Assembly (NCBI RefSeq): GCF_026107455.2
Contig: NZ_JAPCHY010000005.1
Location: forward strand, 1 to 64,000
Length of the DNA: 64,000 bases
Origin: Xanthomonas chitinilytica
Lineage (GTDB): Bacteria > Pseudomonadota > Gammaproteobacteria > Xanthomonadales > Xanthomonadaceae
Direction of reading: 5' to 3'
Shown here: positions 21,001 through 30,375 of the stretch, one piece after another
Numbering within the stretch: position 1 is the first letter of the stretch
Layout: each line of letters begins with the position of its first letter
Position numbers and translations under genes: made by a program
The notes under the pieces: model-generated
Databases searched by the model: none
Told to the model about the DNA's origin: nothing
What the model saw: only the letters and a program-made list of their open reading frames with translations

Positions 21001-21122
21001 TGGTTGAACGCCTTGTGCGGGTCCAGCGCGGCAGCCGGCCCGCTCCAGCCCGCCAACAGCAGCGCGCAGCCCAGCAGGCATGAGCACAGCCACCGGTGGA
21101 GCGGGAGAAGGCGGTATGGCAT
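18018..21122 (-). CDS. Propeller-sensor diguanylate cyclase
   Basis: A 1034-residue one-component sensor. A signal peptide (1-32) is followed by two seven-bladed reporter propellers (about 35-640) with repeated DGYLWFGTQGGLARFDG-like blades. A Y_Y_Y domain follows (about 660-740; RYRLLGYDAEWHGVG, NLPAGDYLFQVTG), then one membrane segment, a short coiled coil (NVLERLVRERTEALQGANQKL) and a C-terminal GGDEF domain. The active-site loop is WGGEEFLLVL (about 897-901), an active GGEEF form. No RxxD inhibitory site is obvious. It should make cyclic-di-GMP in response to a periplasmic ligand, probably a carbohydrate or breakdown product by analogy with other propeller sensors. Confidence 0.93.
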   Translation of the reverse strand: MPYRLLPLHRWLCSCLLGCALLLAGWSGPAAALDPHKAFNHYVRERWSIEQGLPQLSVYAIAQDSDGYLWFGTQGGLARFDGVRMTAYGEAPPARLPGPWIQALLAGRDGELWIGTYKGLALHRNGRFSNLPVKGHPELLDIQALALDSDGQVLVAAQDGVYREHGGELVLHATVAGGAFALLPDAAGLLVGGTGTVLRLDAAGTGRPMPLPAHESAAEVRRLVRAQGTLWAGTSRGLFWLQDGQWRRYTASPVATGAPIDALHADSGGNLWVSQADHLLRIVDRQVAEHVVEGERGLGVRTLLEDRERNLWLGSRYFGVTRLWNGWTRRFSRAEGLADPLAWTVARDPDSGGLWVGTQGGVFLLRDGRYRRVLGAADLPQEDAYALLAEPGRLWVGTRRGALLYEHGRATAPPWMAPLGGLQINAILRDRQQRLWFATSNGAHRWDGRHWRHYGIAEGLRDARVRLVMQARDGRLLLGTQAGLYALDEDQRLVALDQGNAQLAAADISALHELPDGQLLAGTLGEQLWLFDRDRWSAFGEAEGLPTNAPFFLTDDRHGQLWVAGMRGVYRTSLSGLVAAARAPGRRLHGELVLNERGIRHGGIQGPCCNGAGSARGVVDGNTLWLPSRDGVVALDTADILPNPVVPLPRVERVRAQGHWHDTDGDGVLSLPADARDLDFEFTVPSFQAPENVDLRYRLLGYDAEWHGVGDPRRRSATYTNLPAGDYLFQVTGSNNAGHWAEAPAALAFRIAPRFHETAWFHALLVLAALATLAAGWRVMLAWHRRQRNVLERLVRERTEALQGANQKLQEASFTDDLTQLRNRRYLSMHIRRDIAMYRRMPRNLEPDSPGMLFVLIDVDRFKAINDSAGHHAGDAVLQQMAQLLQRQTRESDYVVRWGGEEFLLVLRATPRHQLAATAERLRRAIATHAFDLGGDHDGHVTCSLGLAEFPMIADPEGRIGWEQLLVLADRALYWVKQHGRNGWAAYRPTATATVDEVLDALHGPSAEMTQCGCLQLLHAGNAAPTDSVLPAPG

Positions 21123-21282
21123 TCCCTGACCTGGACACGGGTACCTGATCGGTATCGGCCGTGCCGGGGCGGGCTTGAGTCCAGGGGGAAGGGGACGCTG
21201 CGGAGGGCGTGTTCAGCAAGCGGCCGGAAGGGACCGGGGCATCGGTCCGGCAGCGTTCCCGCCACGGGGCCGACGCTGCGGC

Positions 21283-21367
21283 GCGCTCAGCACTCGATGA
21301 CGTTCATCGCCAGGCCGCCGCGGCTGGTTTCCTTGTACTTGCCCTGCATGTCGCGGCCGGTGTCGCG
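21283..21367 (-). pseudogene. Detached copy of the sdaA 3' end
   Basis: These 85 bp match the last 28 codons and stop of sdaA (22422-22506) at 82 of 85 positions, with no gaps. Read on the minus strand they give [20 protein letters not shown] then MNVIEC and a stop; the intact gene has D for G and V for M. There is no start or upstream gene, so this is a remnant. Together with the intact end it forms a direct repeat around the gene at 21522-22382. Confidence 0.9.
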
Positions 21368-21521
21368 TACGTCCAATGGGGCGATCCAGTGGGCCAGGCG
21401 ATGGATCACATCGGATCACGGCGAGCAGTGAGTGCATGGCGACCGAGACAGCGTCGATTTGAATGCGGGCCGGCCAGTCCTCGCGACGCTTGCCGGCGAC
21501 CCCGCGCCCGGGCGCGACCTT

Positions 21522-22382
21522 TCAGCGACGCAGGATTCTCTCGGCAAGGTGGCGTTGCACGTCGGCCCGGCTCATGTGCTTTCCCTCGCGGTCGACCACG
21601 CTGAAATCCACGCCGTTCTCCCAGAGCTGGGGGGCGGACAGCACGGCGATGTCCTCCGGTGCGGTCCCCGACTGGAGGTCGAGCAGGCGCTGGTTGAAGC
21701 CGGCGTCGCGCAGCCATGCCCGGTAGCTTGAGTCGTGGTCGGTGGCGAACTGCACCTGGTAGTGGCATTCCTCGCGTTCGGGCGAGGGGCGTGCGTCGCA
21801 CTGGGCGTTCCACTGGTGCAGGCCGATCAGCGCCTCCGGCTCCATCTGCCGCTGCGCGGCGGCGGCCCAAAGCGCGACGCACATGCTTGCGCAGTGGGAT
21901 TGCACGCGCACGGTGAGGTTGCGCCTGCGGATCATCCGCGCCGCTTCCAGGCCGGGGCCGGCGTATCCACCGCCGCTGGTGATGTCGATGCGCCGCAGCG
22001 ACGGGTTGGCGTCCAGAGCCGCCCGCAGGTTGTTGGCGAAGTTCCTGCCGACGTTGCCTTCGATCCGCAGCACCTCGCCCAGTGCGTCCACCGACATGCG
22101 GGCCTCGTTCACGGTCCGCAGGGTGGTGGATTTCTCGCCCCGCACCACGGTGGCTGCGGGATGCGGGGCGGCAGCCGGGGCCTTGATCGCGGGCGCGGCC
22201 GCTTCGGCATCGAGGGCGGCCGGTTTGTTGCGGTTGCCGATGAACCAGGCCAGCAGTAGCAACGCGCCGGCCGCAAGCACCAGCCTGGTCAGGCTCAGGC
22301 CGCCCTTGCGCGGCGCGGCGTGCGCGCGGAGGGCGCGCGGGACGGACGGCGGTTGGTTGCCCGGATCCTGTTCGGAATGCAT
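21522..22382 (-). CDS. Membrane-anchored ClpP/crotonase-fold protein (COG3904-like)
   Basis: A 286-residue protein with one N-terminal membrane segment (about 31-47, LVLAAGALLLLAWFIG) and an Ala/Pro-rich linker. The periplasmic domain resembles ClpP-fold predicted peptidases: the ITSGGGYAGPGLEAARMIRR strand-helix unit, then RVQSHCASMCVALWAAA, where the Ser between two Cys may be the nucleophile, then EALIGLHQWN with a candidate catalytic His. Cys pairs suggest disulphides. Substrate unknown. The gene is bracketed by the sdaA 3'-end duplication and is probably an inserted islet. Confidence 0.7.
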   Translation of the reverse strand: MHSEQDPGNQPPSVPRALRAHAAPRKGGLSLTRLVLAAGALLLLAWFIGNRNKPAALDAEAAAPAIKAPAAAPHPAATVVRGEKSTTLRTVNEARMSVDALGEVLRIEGNVGRNFANNLRAALDANPSLRRIDITSGGGYAGPGLEAARMIRRRNLTVRVQSHCASMCVALWAAAAQRQMEPEALIGLHQWNAQCDARPSPEREECHYQVQFATDHDSSYRAWLRDAGFNQRLLDLQSGTAPEDIAVLSAPQLWENGVDFSVVDREGKHMSRADVQRHLAERILRR

Positions 22383-22425
22383 TCGTTTCCCTGGAAGAGT
22401 TCGCGTGGCGGGATCGCCGCGGCGC

Positions 22426-23808
<1,383 letters not shown>

Positions 23809-23916
23809 GCGTTTCTTCTTTCCGTGGCGAGGCTGCGTGAAGGGTGGCTATTCTATGCCGGGCGCGTTGCCGGCCCCGCCCGCAGCGCAACATCATTCAT
23901 CGACGCCACATCTTGC

Positions 23917-24147
23917 ATGAACCTGATCCTGTACCAGCGCGACGACTGCCACCTCTGCGACCTGGCGCTGGAGGCGCTGGCGCAGGCGCGCGCACCGGAG
24001 TTCGAAAGCGTGTTCATCGACGACGATGAGGTGCTGGAAGCGCGCTATGGTATCCGCGTGCCGGTGCTCAGCGACGGCACGGGACGCGAACTGGACTGGC
24101 CGTTCGATCCGGCCGGGCTGCAGCGGTGGCTGGCGGCCGCAGGCTGA
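23917..24147 (+). CDS. Glutaredoxin-like (DUF836-type) small thiol protein
   Basis: A 76-residue thioredoxin-fold protein. It begins MNLILYQRDDCHLC with a CHLC redox pair (Cys11, Cys14), followed by the cis-Pro loop IRVPVLSDGTGRELDWPFD. The length and DxPF ending match the glutaredoxin-family DUF836 group. A role in thiol-disulphide exchange is inferred. The preceding gene sdaA is divergent. Confidence 0.85.
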   Translation: MNLILYQRDDCHLCDLALEALAQARAPEFESVFIDDDEVLEARYGIRVPVLSDGTGRELDWPFDPAGLQRWLAAAG

Positions 24148-24615
24148 CCCTGCCTGCGCCGGGCCGGTGCATGACCGGCCGGCCGACCACCCGATCCATT
24201 CCCGCCCCGGTGCAGCCGCGCTTCGCGGCGGAGACCCGGCGCCGGCCGGTGCGTCGATAGCTGTCTGGTCCTGTCTTCCTGCCGCGGTGGCCTGGCTGGA
24301 GTTGCGCGGGCGCGATATCCGGTTCGAATGACCCTGGACCGCGGAGCGCTGGCCGCCGCGGCTGCATCCCCGGCCGTGGCGCCCGCTGCCTGCGCAAACA
24401 GGCGCGAATCGCTTGTTGTCCCGCACCATCGCACTGCCGTGGCGGCGCGGATCGTGCCCTGCGCGGACGGAATTCTGTGATGGGACGCCAGGATTCCGAT
24501 GCCCGGGGAAATATCTTTTGACAGCGCTGCCATCGCTGCAGAAAGGTCGCCCTCGGATCGCCGTAATCGGGGCGATTCCATCCGACAACCACGCAAGAAC
24601 CTCGAGGAGGCCAGA
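24148..24615. other. Long intergenic region with one hairpin, no gene seen
   Basis: 468 bp between the glutaredoxin-like gene and the GH16 gene. GGCCGGT-GCATG-ACCGGCC at 24162-24180 is a hairpin just after the glutaredoxin stop without a T-run. The rest holds only short open frames with no recognisable product and should contain the GH16 promoter. Confidence 0.5.
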
Positions 24616-26370
24616 ATGGACTGGTTACGCGCTCCCGTTGTTTCTCTCGTTTTTCTCGCCGGCCTGGCCGCATCTTCCGTCACGCCGGATGCGCATGCGC
24701 AGACCCTGGTATGGCAGGACAATTTCGACGGACCCGGCATCGACGGAAACAAGTGGACCTACGACGTCGGCACCGGCTGCCAGATCGGCATCTGCGGCTG
24801 GGGCAACAACGAACTGCAGTACTACACCAGCCGGCCGGAGAACGCCCGGATCGAGAACGGCGTGCTGGTGATCGAGGCCCGGCGCGAGAATTTCGAAGGC
24901 AGCGCCTTCACTTCCGCCCGGCTGAAGAGCGAAGGGCGCATGCACTTCAAGTACGGCACGCTCGAGGCCAGGATCAGGACGCCCGAGGTCGGCAACGGCC
25001 TGTGGCCGGCGTACTGGATGCTGGGCACGATCGGCGTCTGGCCCGGCCGCGGCGAGATCGACCTGATGGAGGCCGGCTCGGCGGCGGCGATCGCCGACGG
25101 CATGGCCAACCGCCGCATCGGCGCGGCGGTGCACTGGGACTACAACGGCTCGCAGGCGGACTACGGCCACGACTACGACAGCCCGTCCGACCTGCACACC
25201 GCCTTTCACGTCTATCGGTTGACCTGGGACCCGCAGTTCATCCGCGTCTCGATCGACGGCCAGCAGTATTTCGAGTTCGCCATTTCCGACATCGAGGGCG
25301 GCTCGCTGCACGAGTTCCACCAGCAGTACTACCTGCTGCTGAACCTCGCCGTGGGCGGGACCTACACCGGCGTGGGCTCGGCGGCGGGCGTCACCGCGCC
25401 ATTGCCGGGCAGGCTGGAAGTGGATTACATCCGGCTGTACCAGAATCCCGGGGACGAGCTCTACGTCGGCGCCGATCACGCCGTCCCGGCCGGAAAGTTC
25501 GGCGTCTTCACCGAACGGATGGACACGGTGGGCCAGGTGAATTTCGGCCAGGACGGCGAGCTCTACCTGTGGAACAACCTGACTCCGATCCCCGAAGCGC
25601 CGTTCGAGGGCTCGGAAGTAATGGCATTCCTTGCCAACGCCGGCGACTGGTTCGGCATGGGCATCGTGACCAGCGACCGCAACATGGGCGCGTATGCCGG
25701 CGGTGCGCTCAAGTTCCAGCTCAAGACCACCACGCCTTCCACCTTCAAGATCGGCATCAACACCTCCTTCGGCGACAGCTGGGTCGATTTCGTGCAGGGC
25801 GGCCCGCAGTACGGCCTGGTCCGCGATGGCGCCTGGCACGAGGTGAGCATTCCCTTCAGCGCCTTCCACGACCTGGACCTGCAATCGGTGAAACAGATGT
25901 TCATGCTGGTGGCCGACGCGCCGGCCTCGCACGTGGACATCGCCATCGACGATGTCTACTACCAGTCCGGCGGCAACGGCAACGGTGGCGGCAATGGCTG
26001 GACGACGCGGGTGGAGGCCGAGGACTACGCCTTGATGAGCGGCGTCGATGTCGAGCCGTCGTCGGAGGGCGGACAGAATGTCGGCTGGATCGATGCCGGC
26101 GACTGGATGGTCTGGAACATCGACCTGCCGTCGTCCGGCAGCTACAAGGTGGAATACCGCGTCGCCGGCTTGAACGGTGGCCGCATCCAGCTGGAGAAGG
26201 CCGGCGGCAGCCCGGTATACGGCGGCATCGACGTGCCGGTGACCGGCGGCTGGCAGACCTGGCAGAGCATCTCGCACACGGTGACGCTGGACGCGGGGCC
26301 GCAGCAGATCGCCATCTACGCGCCGGCGGGCGGCTACAACCTCGACTGGATACAGTTCACCCGGCTGTGA
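24616..26370 (+). CDS. Secreted GH16 beta-glucanase with C-terminal CBM6
   Basis: A 584-residue secreted glycoside hydrolase. Signal peptide 1-28 (…PDAHA before Q29). The GH16 domain (about 30-275) has the catalytic GEIDLMEAG motif: nucleophile Glu147, Asp149, acid/base Glu152. The extra Met in E-I-D-L-M-E marks the laminarinase-type (beta-1,3-glucanase) branch. A beta-sandwich domain (about 278-455; DELYVGADHAVPAGKFGVF, IDDVYYQSGG) resembles galactose-binding-like modules. A Gly/Asn linker precedes a CBM6-type domain (about 467-584; RVEAEDYALMSGV, NVGWIDAGDWMVW, YNLDWIQFTRL). A fungal-wall or algal glucan target fits a predatory or soil lifestyle. AGGAGG ribosome binding site before ATG 24616. 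Confidence 0.93.
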   Translation: MDWLRAPVVSLVFLAGLAASSVTPDAHAQTLVWQDNFDGPGIDGNKWTYDVGTGCQIGICGWGNNELQYYTSRPENARIENGVLVIEARRENFEGSAFTSARLKSEGRMHFKYGTLEARIRTPEVGNGLWPAYWMLGTIGVWPGRGEIDLMEAGSAAAIADGMANRRIGAAVHWDYNGSQADYGHDYDSPSDLHTAFHVYRLTWDPQFIRVSIDGQQYFEFAISDIEGGSLHEFHQQYYLLLNLAVGGTYTGVGSAAGVTAPLPGRLEVDYIRLYQNPGDELYVGADHAVPAGKFGVFTERMDTVGQVNFGQDGELYLWNNLTPIPEAPFEGSEVMAFLANAGDWFGMGIVTSDRNMGAYAGGALKFQLKTTTPSTFKIGINTSFGDSWVDFVQGGPQYGLVRDGAWHEVSIPFSAFHDLDLQSVKQMFMLVADAPASHVDIAIDDVYYQSGGNGNGGGNGWTTRVEAEDYALMSGVDVEPSSEGGQNVGWIDAGDWMVWNIDLPSSGSYKVEYRVAGLNGGRIQLEKAGGSPVYGGIDVPVTGGWQTWQSISHTVTLDAGPQQIAIYAPAGGYNLDWIQFTRL

Positions 26371-26380
26371 GGCGGTTCAT

Positions 26381-26410
26381 GGCGATCCCGGTCCCCGGGC
26401 CGGGATCGCC
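26381..26410 (+). terminator. Hairpin after the GH16 gene
   Basis: A perfect 11-bp stem (GGCGATCCCGG/CCGGGATCGCC, 8-nt loop) lies 10 bases after the GH16 stop. No clear T-run follows, so it may act as a pause or stabilising hairpin rather than a full terminator. Confidence 0.5.
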
Positions 26411-26467
26411 GTGCAGTGCAGATGCCGTGCGGGGAACGGCCGCATCCTGGCGGAAGAGGATAGCGAC

Positions 26468-26507
26468 GGGGTAGGGGGGATTGGGAATGGTTGTCGGGGT
26501 AGGGGGG
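26468..26507 (+). other. G-tract cluster at the island edge
   Basis: The plus strand has GGGG, GGGGGG, GGG, GGGG and GGGGGG within 40 bp, including a repeated GGGGTAGGGGGG unit. This satisfies the usual spacing for a G-quadruplex, apart from one 10-base loop. It sits 10 bp before island motif A. Confidence 0.4.
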
Positions 26508-26516
26508 TGCAGTTTC

Positions 26517-26533
26517 CGACCCAAAGCGGACAT
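26517..26533 (-). repeat. Island border motif A
   Basis: CGACCCAAAGCGGACAT, on the minus strand ATGTCCGCTTTGGGTCG. The same motif marks the right ends of both recombinase elements (31060-31074, 35627-35640). Its near relative, GNCCGCTTCTGGCCG, marks their left ends, and a third variant lies at 40691. This is the leftmost copy, between the GH16 gene and the first accessory gene. Confidence 0.65.
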
Positions 26534-26579
26534 GTGGGAATGCGGTGCGGCAATATCGAGCGCTTGAGCTGCCGGACGG

Positions 26580-27347
26580 CTATGCCTGATCGGTGGGCAT
26601 CACCCAGAGCTCGGCGATGGACGCCCGTCGGGGTCGGGTGACCATGAAGGCGATCGCGTCGGCGATGTCATCCGGTGCGAGGCGCTCGTGTTGCGCGTTG
26701 AATGGCTCCAGCATCTCGGTTCGGATCTGATCGTTGTTGTGGGATCCCAACTCGGTGTCGACCGCACCCGGTTCGACTACTCCGACGCGGACGTGTCGTT
26801 GCGTGATTTCCTGCCGGAGCGATTCGGTGAAGCCGTTTACGCCGAACTTGGTCAAGTTATAGACCCCGAAGTTGGCCCAGGCCTGCCTCCCAGCAATAGA
26901 GCTGATGTTGACGACGTCCGCCACTTGCCTCTCGCTCTTGGCAGCAGCACTCAACAAGTGCGGCAAAGCGGCGCGGGTCGTGTAAAGCAGGCCGCCAACG
27001 TTAATCGCCAGCATGCGCTCCCACTCGCCTATGTCCGCTCCCACGATGGGACCAAGCAACATGAGCCCCGCATTGTTGACAAGGATATCGAGCCTACCGA
27101 AGTGGTCGACGACCGCTTGGACCGCCGCCTCTGCCTCCGCGCGCCTGGTGATGTCGGCTTGGACGGCATATGCAGTCCCGCCCGCAAGGTGGTGGATATC
27201 AGCCACCAGCTTGTCCAGTCGTTCCTTGCGACGGGCGAGGACTGCGACCGCAGCTCCCTCCTGTGCGAGGCGACGTGCGGTCGCCTCGCCAATGCCACTG
27301 CTCGCGCCTGTGATAAGCGCCACGGTGCCGGAAAGCTTGGGTGTCAC
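26580..27347 (-). CDS. Short-chain dehydrogenase/reductase
   Basis: A 255-residue classical SDR. Cofactor motif TGASSGIG (13-20), NNAG motif in ILVNNAGLMLLG, catalytic Ser in VVNISSIAG and Tyr/Lys in YNLTKFG. The substrate is unknown; an NADP-type alcohol or ketone conversion is expected. The start is taken as GTG 27347 behind GGAGAA, overlapping the stop of the upstream SDR (GTGA). A longer upstream frame runs inside that neighbour and is not used. Second of two coupled SDR genes. Confidence 0.88.
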   Translation of the reverse strand: MTPKLSGTVALITGASSGIGEATARRLAQEGAAVAVLARRKERLDKLVADIHHLAGGTAYAVQADITRRAEAEAAVQAVVDHFGRLDILVNNAGLMLLGPIVGADIGEWERMLAINVGGLLYTTRAALPHLLSAAAKSERQVADVVNISSIAGRQAWANFGVYNLTKFGVNGFTESLRQEITQRHVRVGVVEPGAVDTELGSHNNDQIRTEMLEPFNAQHERLAPDDIADAIAFMVTRPRRASIAELWVMPTDQA

Positions 27348-28231
27348 GATCGTTCTCCAAGAACTTGTGTAGTGGATAAGGTCGGTGCGTTCGGCGCGTC
27401 GAAGCCCAAAGACGAAGACAAAGAGAGCTGCGCATCCGACTGGGCAAGCAGAGCGGATGCCTTCGCCTGGAAGACCTGCACGGCATCGGCACCGGCTGCG
27501 AAGCGCATCGGCGGCTCCTCCAGTCCGGCAAGATGGACCAGCGCCTCCGCCAGCCTTTTCGGGTCGCCGCCCTGTTTGCCGTCCATCCTCTTCCAAGCGG
27601 CGACCGTCTCGCGGGTGCGCTCGGCATAGTCCGGGATAGACGGCGGTGCGTACGTGGTGGAGCCGGTCGTAAGCAGGTCGGTGCGGAAGAAGCCTGGCTC
27701 GACCAGCATCGAGCGGATTCCGAACGGCTCGATCTCGACAGCCAATGATTCGATCCAGCCTTCGAGGCCGAACTTCGCGGCGGAATAGGCCGAGCAGAAC
27801 GCACCACCGACGATGCCCGCCGTTGAAGACACGGTCATCAGCAAGCCAGCTCGACGCTTGCGCATGTGCGGTAAAGCCGAACGTGTGACGTTCATCGGAC
27901 CGAATAGCAGCGTCTCGAGCTGGTCGCGGATCTGCTGCTGGGTGAGCTCTTCGAAAAATCCTGCGTAGAAGTTTCCGGCGTTGTTGACCAGCACGTCGAT
28001 GTGGCCGAAACGCGCGATTGCGGCAGCCACGGCCGCGTCCGCCTCCTGCGGGCGCGTCACGTCGAGTCGGAGGCTGAGCAGGTCTGCCTGCGCGCCGATG
28101 GCAGTTTCGACTTTGCTCGGGTCGCGACCTGTGGCGACGACCGCATGGCCCGCTGTGAGGGCGGCCCTGGCGATGTGGGTGCCAAGACCCCGGCCGGCGC
28201 CGGTGATGAACCAGACTTGTTTGTCGGTCAC
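27344..28231 (-). CDS. Short-chain dehydrogenase/reductase, classical type
   Basis: A 295-residue SDR with TGAGRGLG (10-17), DVLVNNAGNFYAGFFEE, catalytic Ser in TVSSTAGIVGG and Tyr/Lys in YSAAKFGLEGW. The C-terminal extension after about 240 is longer than the minimal SDR, as in the group that also includes ketoreductases. It lies 10 bp downstream of the hydrolase gene and overlaps the next SDR by 4 bases, so the three form one operon divergent from a LysR regulator. Confidence 0.88.
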   Translation of the reverse strand: MTDKQVWFITGAGRGLGTHIARAALTAGHAVVATGRDPSKVETAIGAQADLLSLRLDVTRPQEADAAVAAAIARFGHIDVLVNNAGNFYAGFFEELTQQQIRDQLETLLFGPMNVTRSALPHMRKRRAGLLMTVSSTAGIVGGAFCSAYSAAKFGLEGWIESLAVEIEPFGIRSMLVEPGFFRTDLLTTGSTTYAPPSIPDYAERTRETVAAWKRMDGKQGGDPKRLAEALVHLAGLEEPPMRFAAGADAVQVFQAKASALLAQSDAQLSLSSSLGFDAPNAPTLSTTQVLGERS

Positions 28232-28241
28232 TGGATTCTCC

Positions 28242-29291
28242 TCAAAGGTTGTCTGCGAAGAAGGTGGAGAGCTTCGCGACGGCTTGGCCCACGTGCGCAG
28301 GACCGTCGTACAAAGTCATGTGGGTCGCGCCATCCACTACGAACAGTTCCTTGGCCCCTGCGGCCTTGGCGACCAACTCCTGGCTCTGCCACAGCGAGCC
28401 GGCTTCGCTGCCGGCGATCATGAGCAGGGGTTGGGTGAGCAGGGTATCGGCGCCGCCGAACCCGTCGAACGAGATCGCATGGGCGGCGCTGGTGAGCAGC
28501 ATCTTGTTCGGGGCGTTGGCATGCTGGCCGCGAGGAGTCAGGTAGTACTCCGCCGCCTCCTGCAGGTCGCGCGGAGCCGTGCGGTCGCCCACCTCCGGCA
28601 CGTAGGGGACGTACACCGGCGCGGCGCCCGCCGCTTCGGCGGACCGCTGTTTGGCCACTGCGTCCAAGGTCGCGAACTGCAGGGCCGGATCAGCCTTGCC
28701 GTCCCAACCACGTCGCGATGCCGCGCCCACGTCCACGGCGCTGACGGTTCCGATAGCCTTGATGCGTCGCTCGGTCATAGCTGCCTTGACAGCCGCGCCG
28801 CTGCCGGCACAGATGCCAAGCGCGCCAAGACGGCCTGCGTCGACTCCGGGCAGTGTCGTCAGGTAATCCACTGCGCTGTAGATGTCCTTGACCCGCTGCA
28901 TCGGATCGTCGAGATACCGAGGCAGGCCACCGCTCGCACCCTGGTGCGATGCGTCGAAGGCCAAGGCGACGAAGCCCTGCTCTGCCAGCTTGCGCGCGTA
29001 TAGTCCGGCGACCTGTTCCTTGACGCCACCGCCCGGGTGGACGACGACGACCGCAGCATGGTGCTTACTGGGGTCGAAGCTCGCTGGGAAATAAACGTTG
29101 CCGGCCATGGTGATGCCGCCGTTGTCGAAGCTGACTGTCTGCATCGTCGCAGCTTGTGGGGACTCTACGGCCGGGGCAGCTGCGAAGGAGGTCGCGGGCA
29201 ACATCAGGGCGACGCTCAACGCCAAGGTGCCCAGGACGAACGCGCGGCGCCCGGCGTTGGAGTAGATGGGGTTGCGGGCTCGCAGGTTCAT
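28242..29291 (-). CDS. Exported alpha/beta-hydrolase, dienelactone-hydrolase-like
   Basis: A 349-residue protein with a long signal segment (about 15-38, FVLGTLALSVALMLPATSFA). The fold is alpha/beta hydrolase: VVVVHPGGGVKEQVAGLYARKLAEQGF, then a nucleophile elbow LGICAGSGAAV with Cys where most hydrolases have Ser, as in dienelactone hydrolases. The probable acid is in LLMIAGSEAGS and the His is in VDGATHMTLYDG. It is homologous to the hydrolase at 32098-33153. First gene of the SDR operon, divergent from LysR 29400. Confidence 0.85.
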   Translation of the reverse strand: MNLRARNPIYSNAGRRAFVLGTLALSVALMLPATSFAAAPAVESPQAATMQTVSFDNGGITMAGNVYFPASFDPSKHHAAVVVVHPGGGVKEQVAGLYARKLAEQGFVALAFDASHQGASGGLPRYLDDPMQRVKDIYSAVDYLTTLPGVDAGRLGALGICAGSGAAVKAAMTERRIKAIGTVSAVDVGAASRRGWDGKADPALQFATLDAVAKQRSAEAAGAAPVYVPYVPEVGDRTAPRDLQEAAEYYLTPRGQHANAPNKMLLTSAAHAISFDGFGGADTLLTQPLLMIAGSEAGSLWQSQELVAKAAGAKELFVVDGATHMTLYDGPAHVGQAVAKLSTFFADNL

Positions 29292-29346
29292 GTCGTGACC
29301 TCGATGGGGAATGTCGTGGAGTGCCCAGTCAAGATATGCCTGTCCA

Positions 29347-29386
29347 ATTATTCCTACTAGACACTAATATCTGGATGTACCTATTA
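29347..29386. promoter_or_regulatory. Candidate LysR operator between hydrolase and LysR
   Basis: The AT-rich divergent gap holds ATTA-N14-TAAT (29347-29368) and TAATA-N12-TATTA (29365-29386), overlapping dyads of the kind bound by LysR-type regulators. The CTAAT half is shared with the perfect dyad ATTAGC-AGA-GCTAAT in the mirrored cassette. Confidence 0.45.
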
Positions 29387-29399
29387 CGGAGACAAATAA

Positions 29400-30290
29400 A
29401 TGAACCGCGACGAGATGGCGGACCTGACCGCATTCGTGGTGGTTGCAGAGGAACGCAGCTTTACAAAGGCGGCTGCCAAGCTGGGGATCTCGCAATCGTC
29501 GTTGAGCCAGATCGTGCGCCGCGTCGAAGGCAGGCTGGGACTGCGCCTGCTCACGCGGACAACCCGCAGCGTGGCCCCGACCGAGGCAGGTGAACGCTTG
29601 TTGCGAACGCTGGTGCCCGCACTGCGGGAACTCGACGCTAGCTTGGAGGAACTCAGTTCGGTCCGGGAACGGCCTGCGGGAACGATCCGAATCTCGTCGG
29701 TCGAGCACGCAGCGAAGACGGTGATCTGGCCGGTCCTCCAGCAACTCCTACCGGACTACCCTGACATCACGGTGGAGCTCTCGCTCGACTACGGGCTGGT
29801 CGACATCGTTGCGGAGCGATTCGATGCCGGTGTTCGCTTGGGCGAGCAGGTGGACAAGGACATGATCGCCGTGCGCATCGCTCCGGACATGCCGATGGCC
29901 GTTGTCGGCGCGCCGTCCTACTTCGCGCGGCATGCGCCGCCAAAAACCCCGCAAAAGCTGGTGGATCACGCGTGCATCAACCTGCGCTTGCGCACCTCGG
30001 GCGTGCTGTATCCATGGGCCTTCAAGAGAAAAGGCAGGGAGTTGAATGTGCGGGTACGGGGACCGCTGGTGTTCAACACCATCGACCTGATCCGCGACGC
30101 CGCGCTTGCGGGCTTCGGCCTCGCCTATCTCCCGGTCGACCAGGTACGTGAACACCTCGACGACGGCCGGCTCGTCAGCGTCCTCGACGATTGGTGTCCC
30201 CGACTGTCGGGCTACCACCTGTACTACCCGAACCGCAAACCGCCGGCGGCGTTCGCGCTGTTGGTCGAAGCGCTCCGGTACAAGGGTTAG
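29400..30290 (+). CDS. LysR family transcriptional regulator
   Basis: A 296-residue LysR-type regulator: N-terminal winged helix (about 5-64; FVVVAEERSFTKAAAKLGIS, LTRTTRSVAPTEAGERLL), then the effector-binding domain. It belongs to the branch with DIVAERFDAGVRLGE and a C-terminal W(C)PxxSGYHLYYPNRKxPxAF motif, shared with many single regulators of SDR or hydrolase genes. It likely controls the divergent hydrolase-SDR-SDR operon and itself. It is a paralogue of the LysR at 31075-31962, and the two converge on recombinase element 1. Confidence 0.93.
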   Translation: MNRDEMADLTAFVVVAEERSFTKAAAKLGISQSSLSQIVRRVEGRLGLRLLTRTTRSVAPTEAGERLLRTLVPALRELDASLEELSSVRERPAGTIRISSVEHAAKTVIWPVLQQLLPDYPDITVELSLDYGLVDIVAERFDAGVRLGEQVDKDMIAVRIAPDMPMAVVGAPSYFARHAPPKTPQKLVDHACINLRLRTSGVLYPWAFKRKGRELNVRVRGPLVFNTIDLIRDAALAGFGLAYLPVDQVREHLDDGRLVSVLDDWCPRLSGYHLYYPNRKPPAAFALLVEALRYKG

Positions 30291-30333
30291 CCATAACGGC
30301 GGACGGTAGCCAGTGCGTGTGTCCGCTTCTGGC

Positions 30334-30363
30334 CGCTCCCCGACCCTCTACGGTCGAGGAGCG
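30334..30363. other. Imperfect hairpin at the left end of element 1
   Basis: CGCTCC-CC-GACC-CTCTAC-GGTC-GA-GGAGCG: a 10-bp stem split by a symmetrical CC/GA internal loop, right beside the left end motif and just after the recombinase stop at 30376. It is repeated at 34901-34930. It could be a terminator, although without a T-run, or a structured recombination site. Confidence 0.5.
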
Positions 30364-30375
30364 AGCCTTATGGCT

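Noticed and set aside
17755..21219. 1154-codon minus frame overlapping the GGDEF sensor
   Set aside because: Arg/Pro/Ala-rich shadow in another frame of the sensor gene; no domains.
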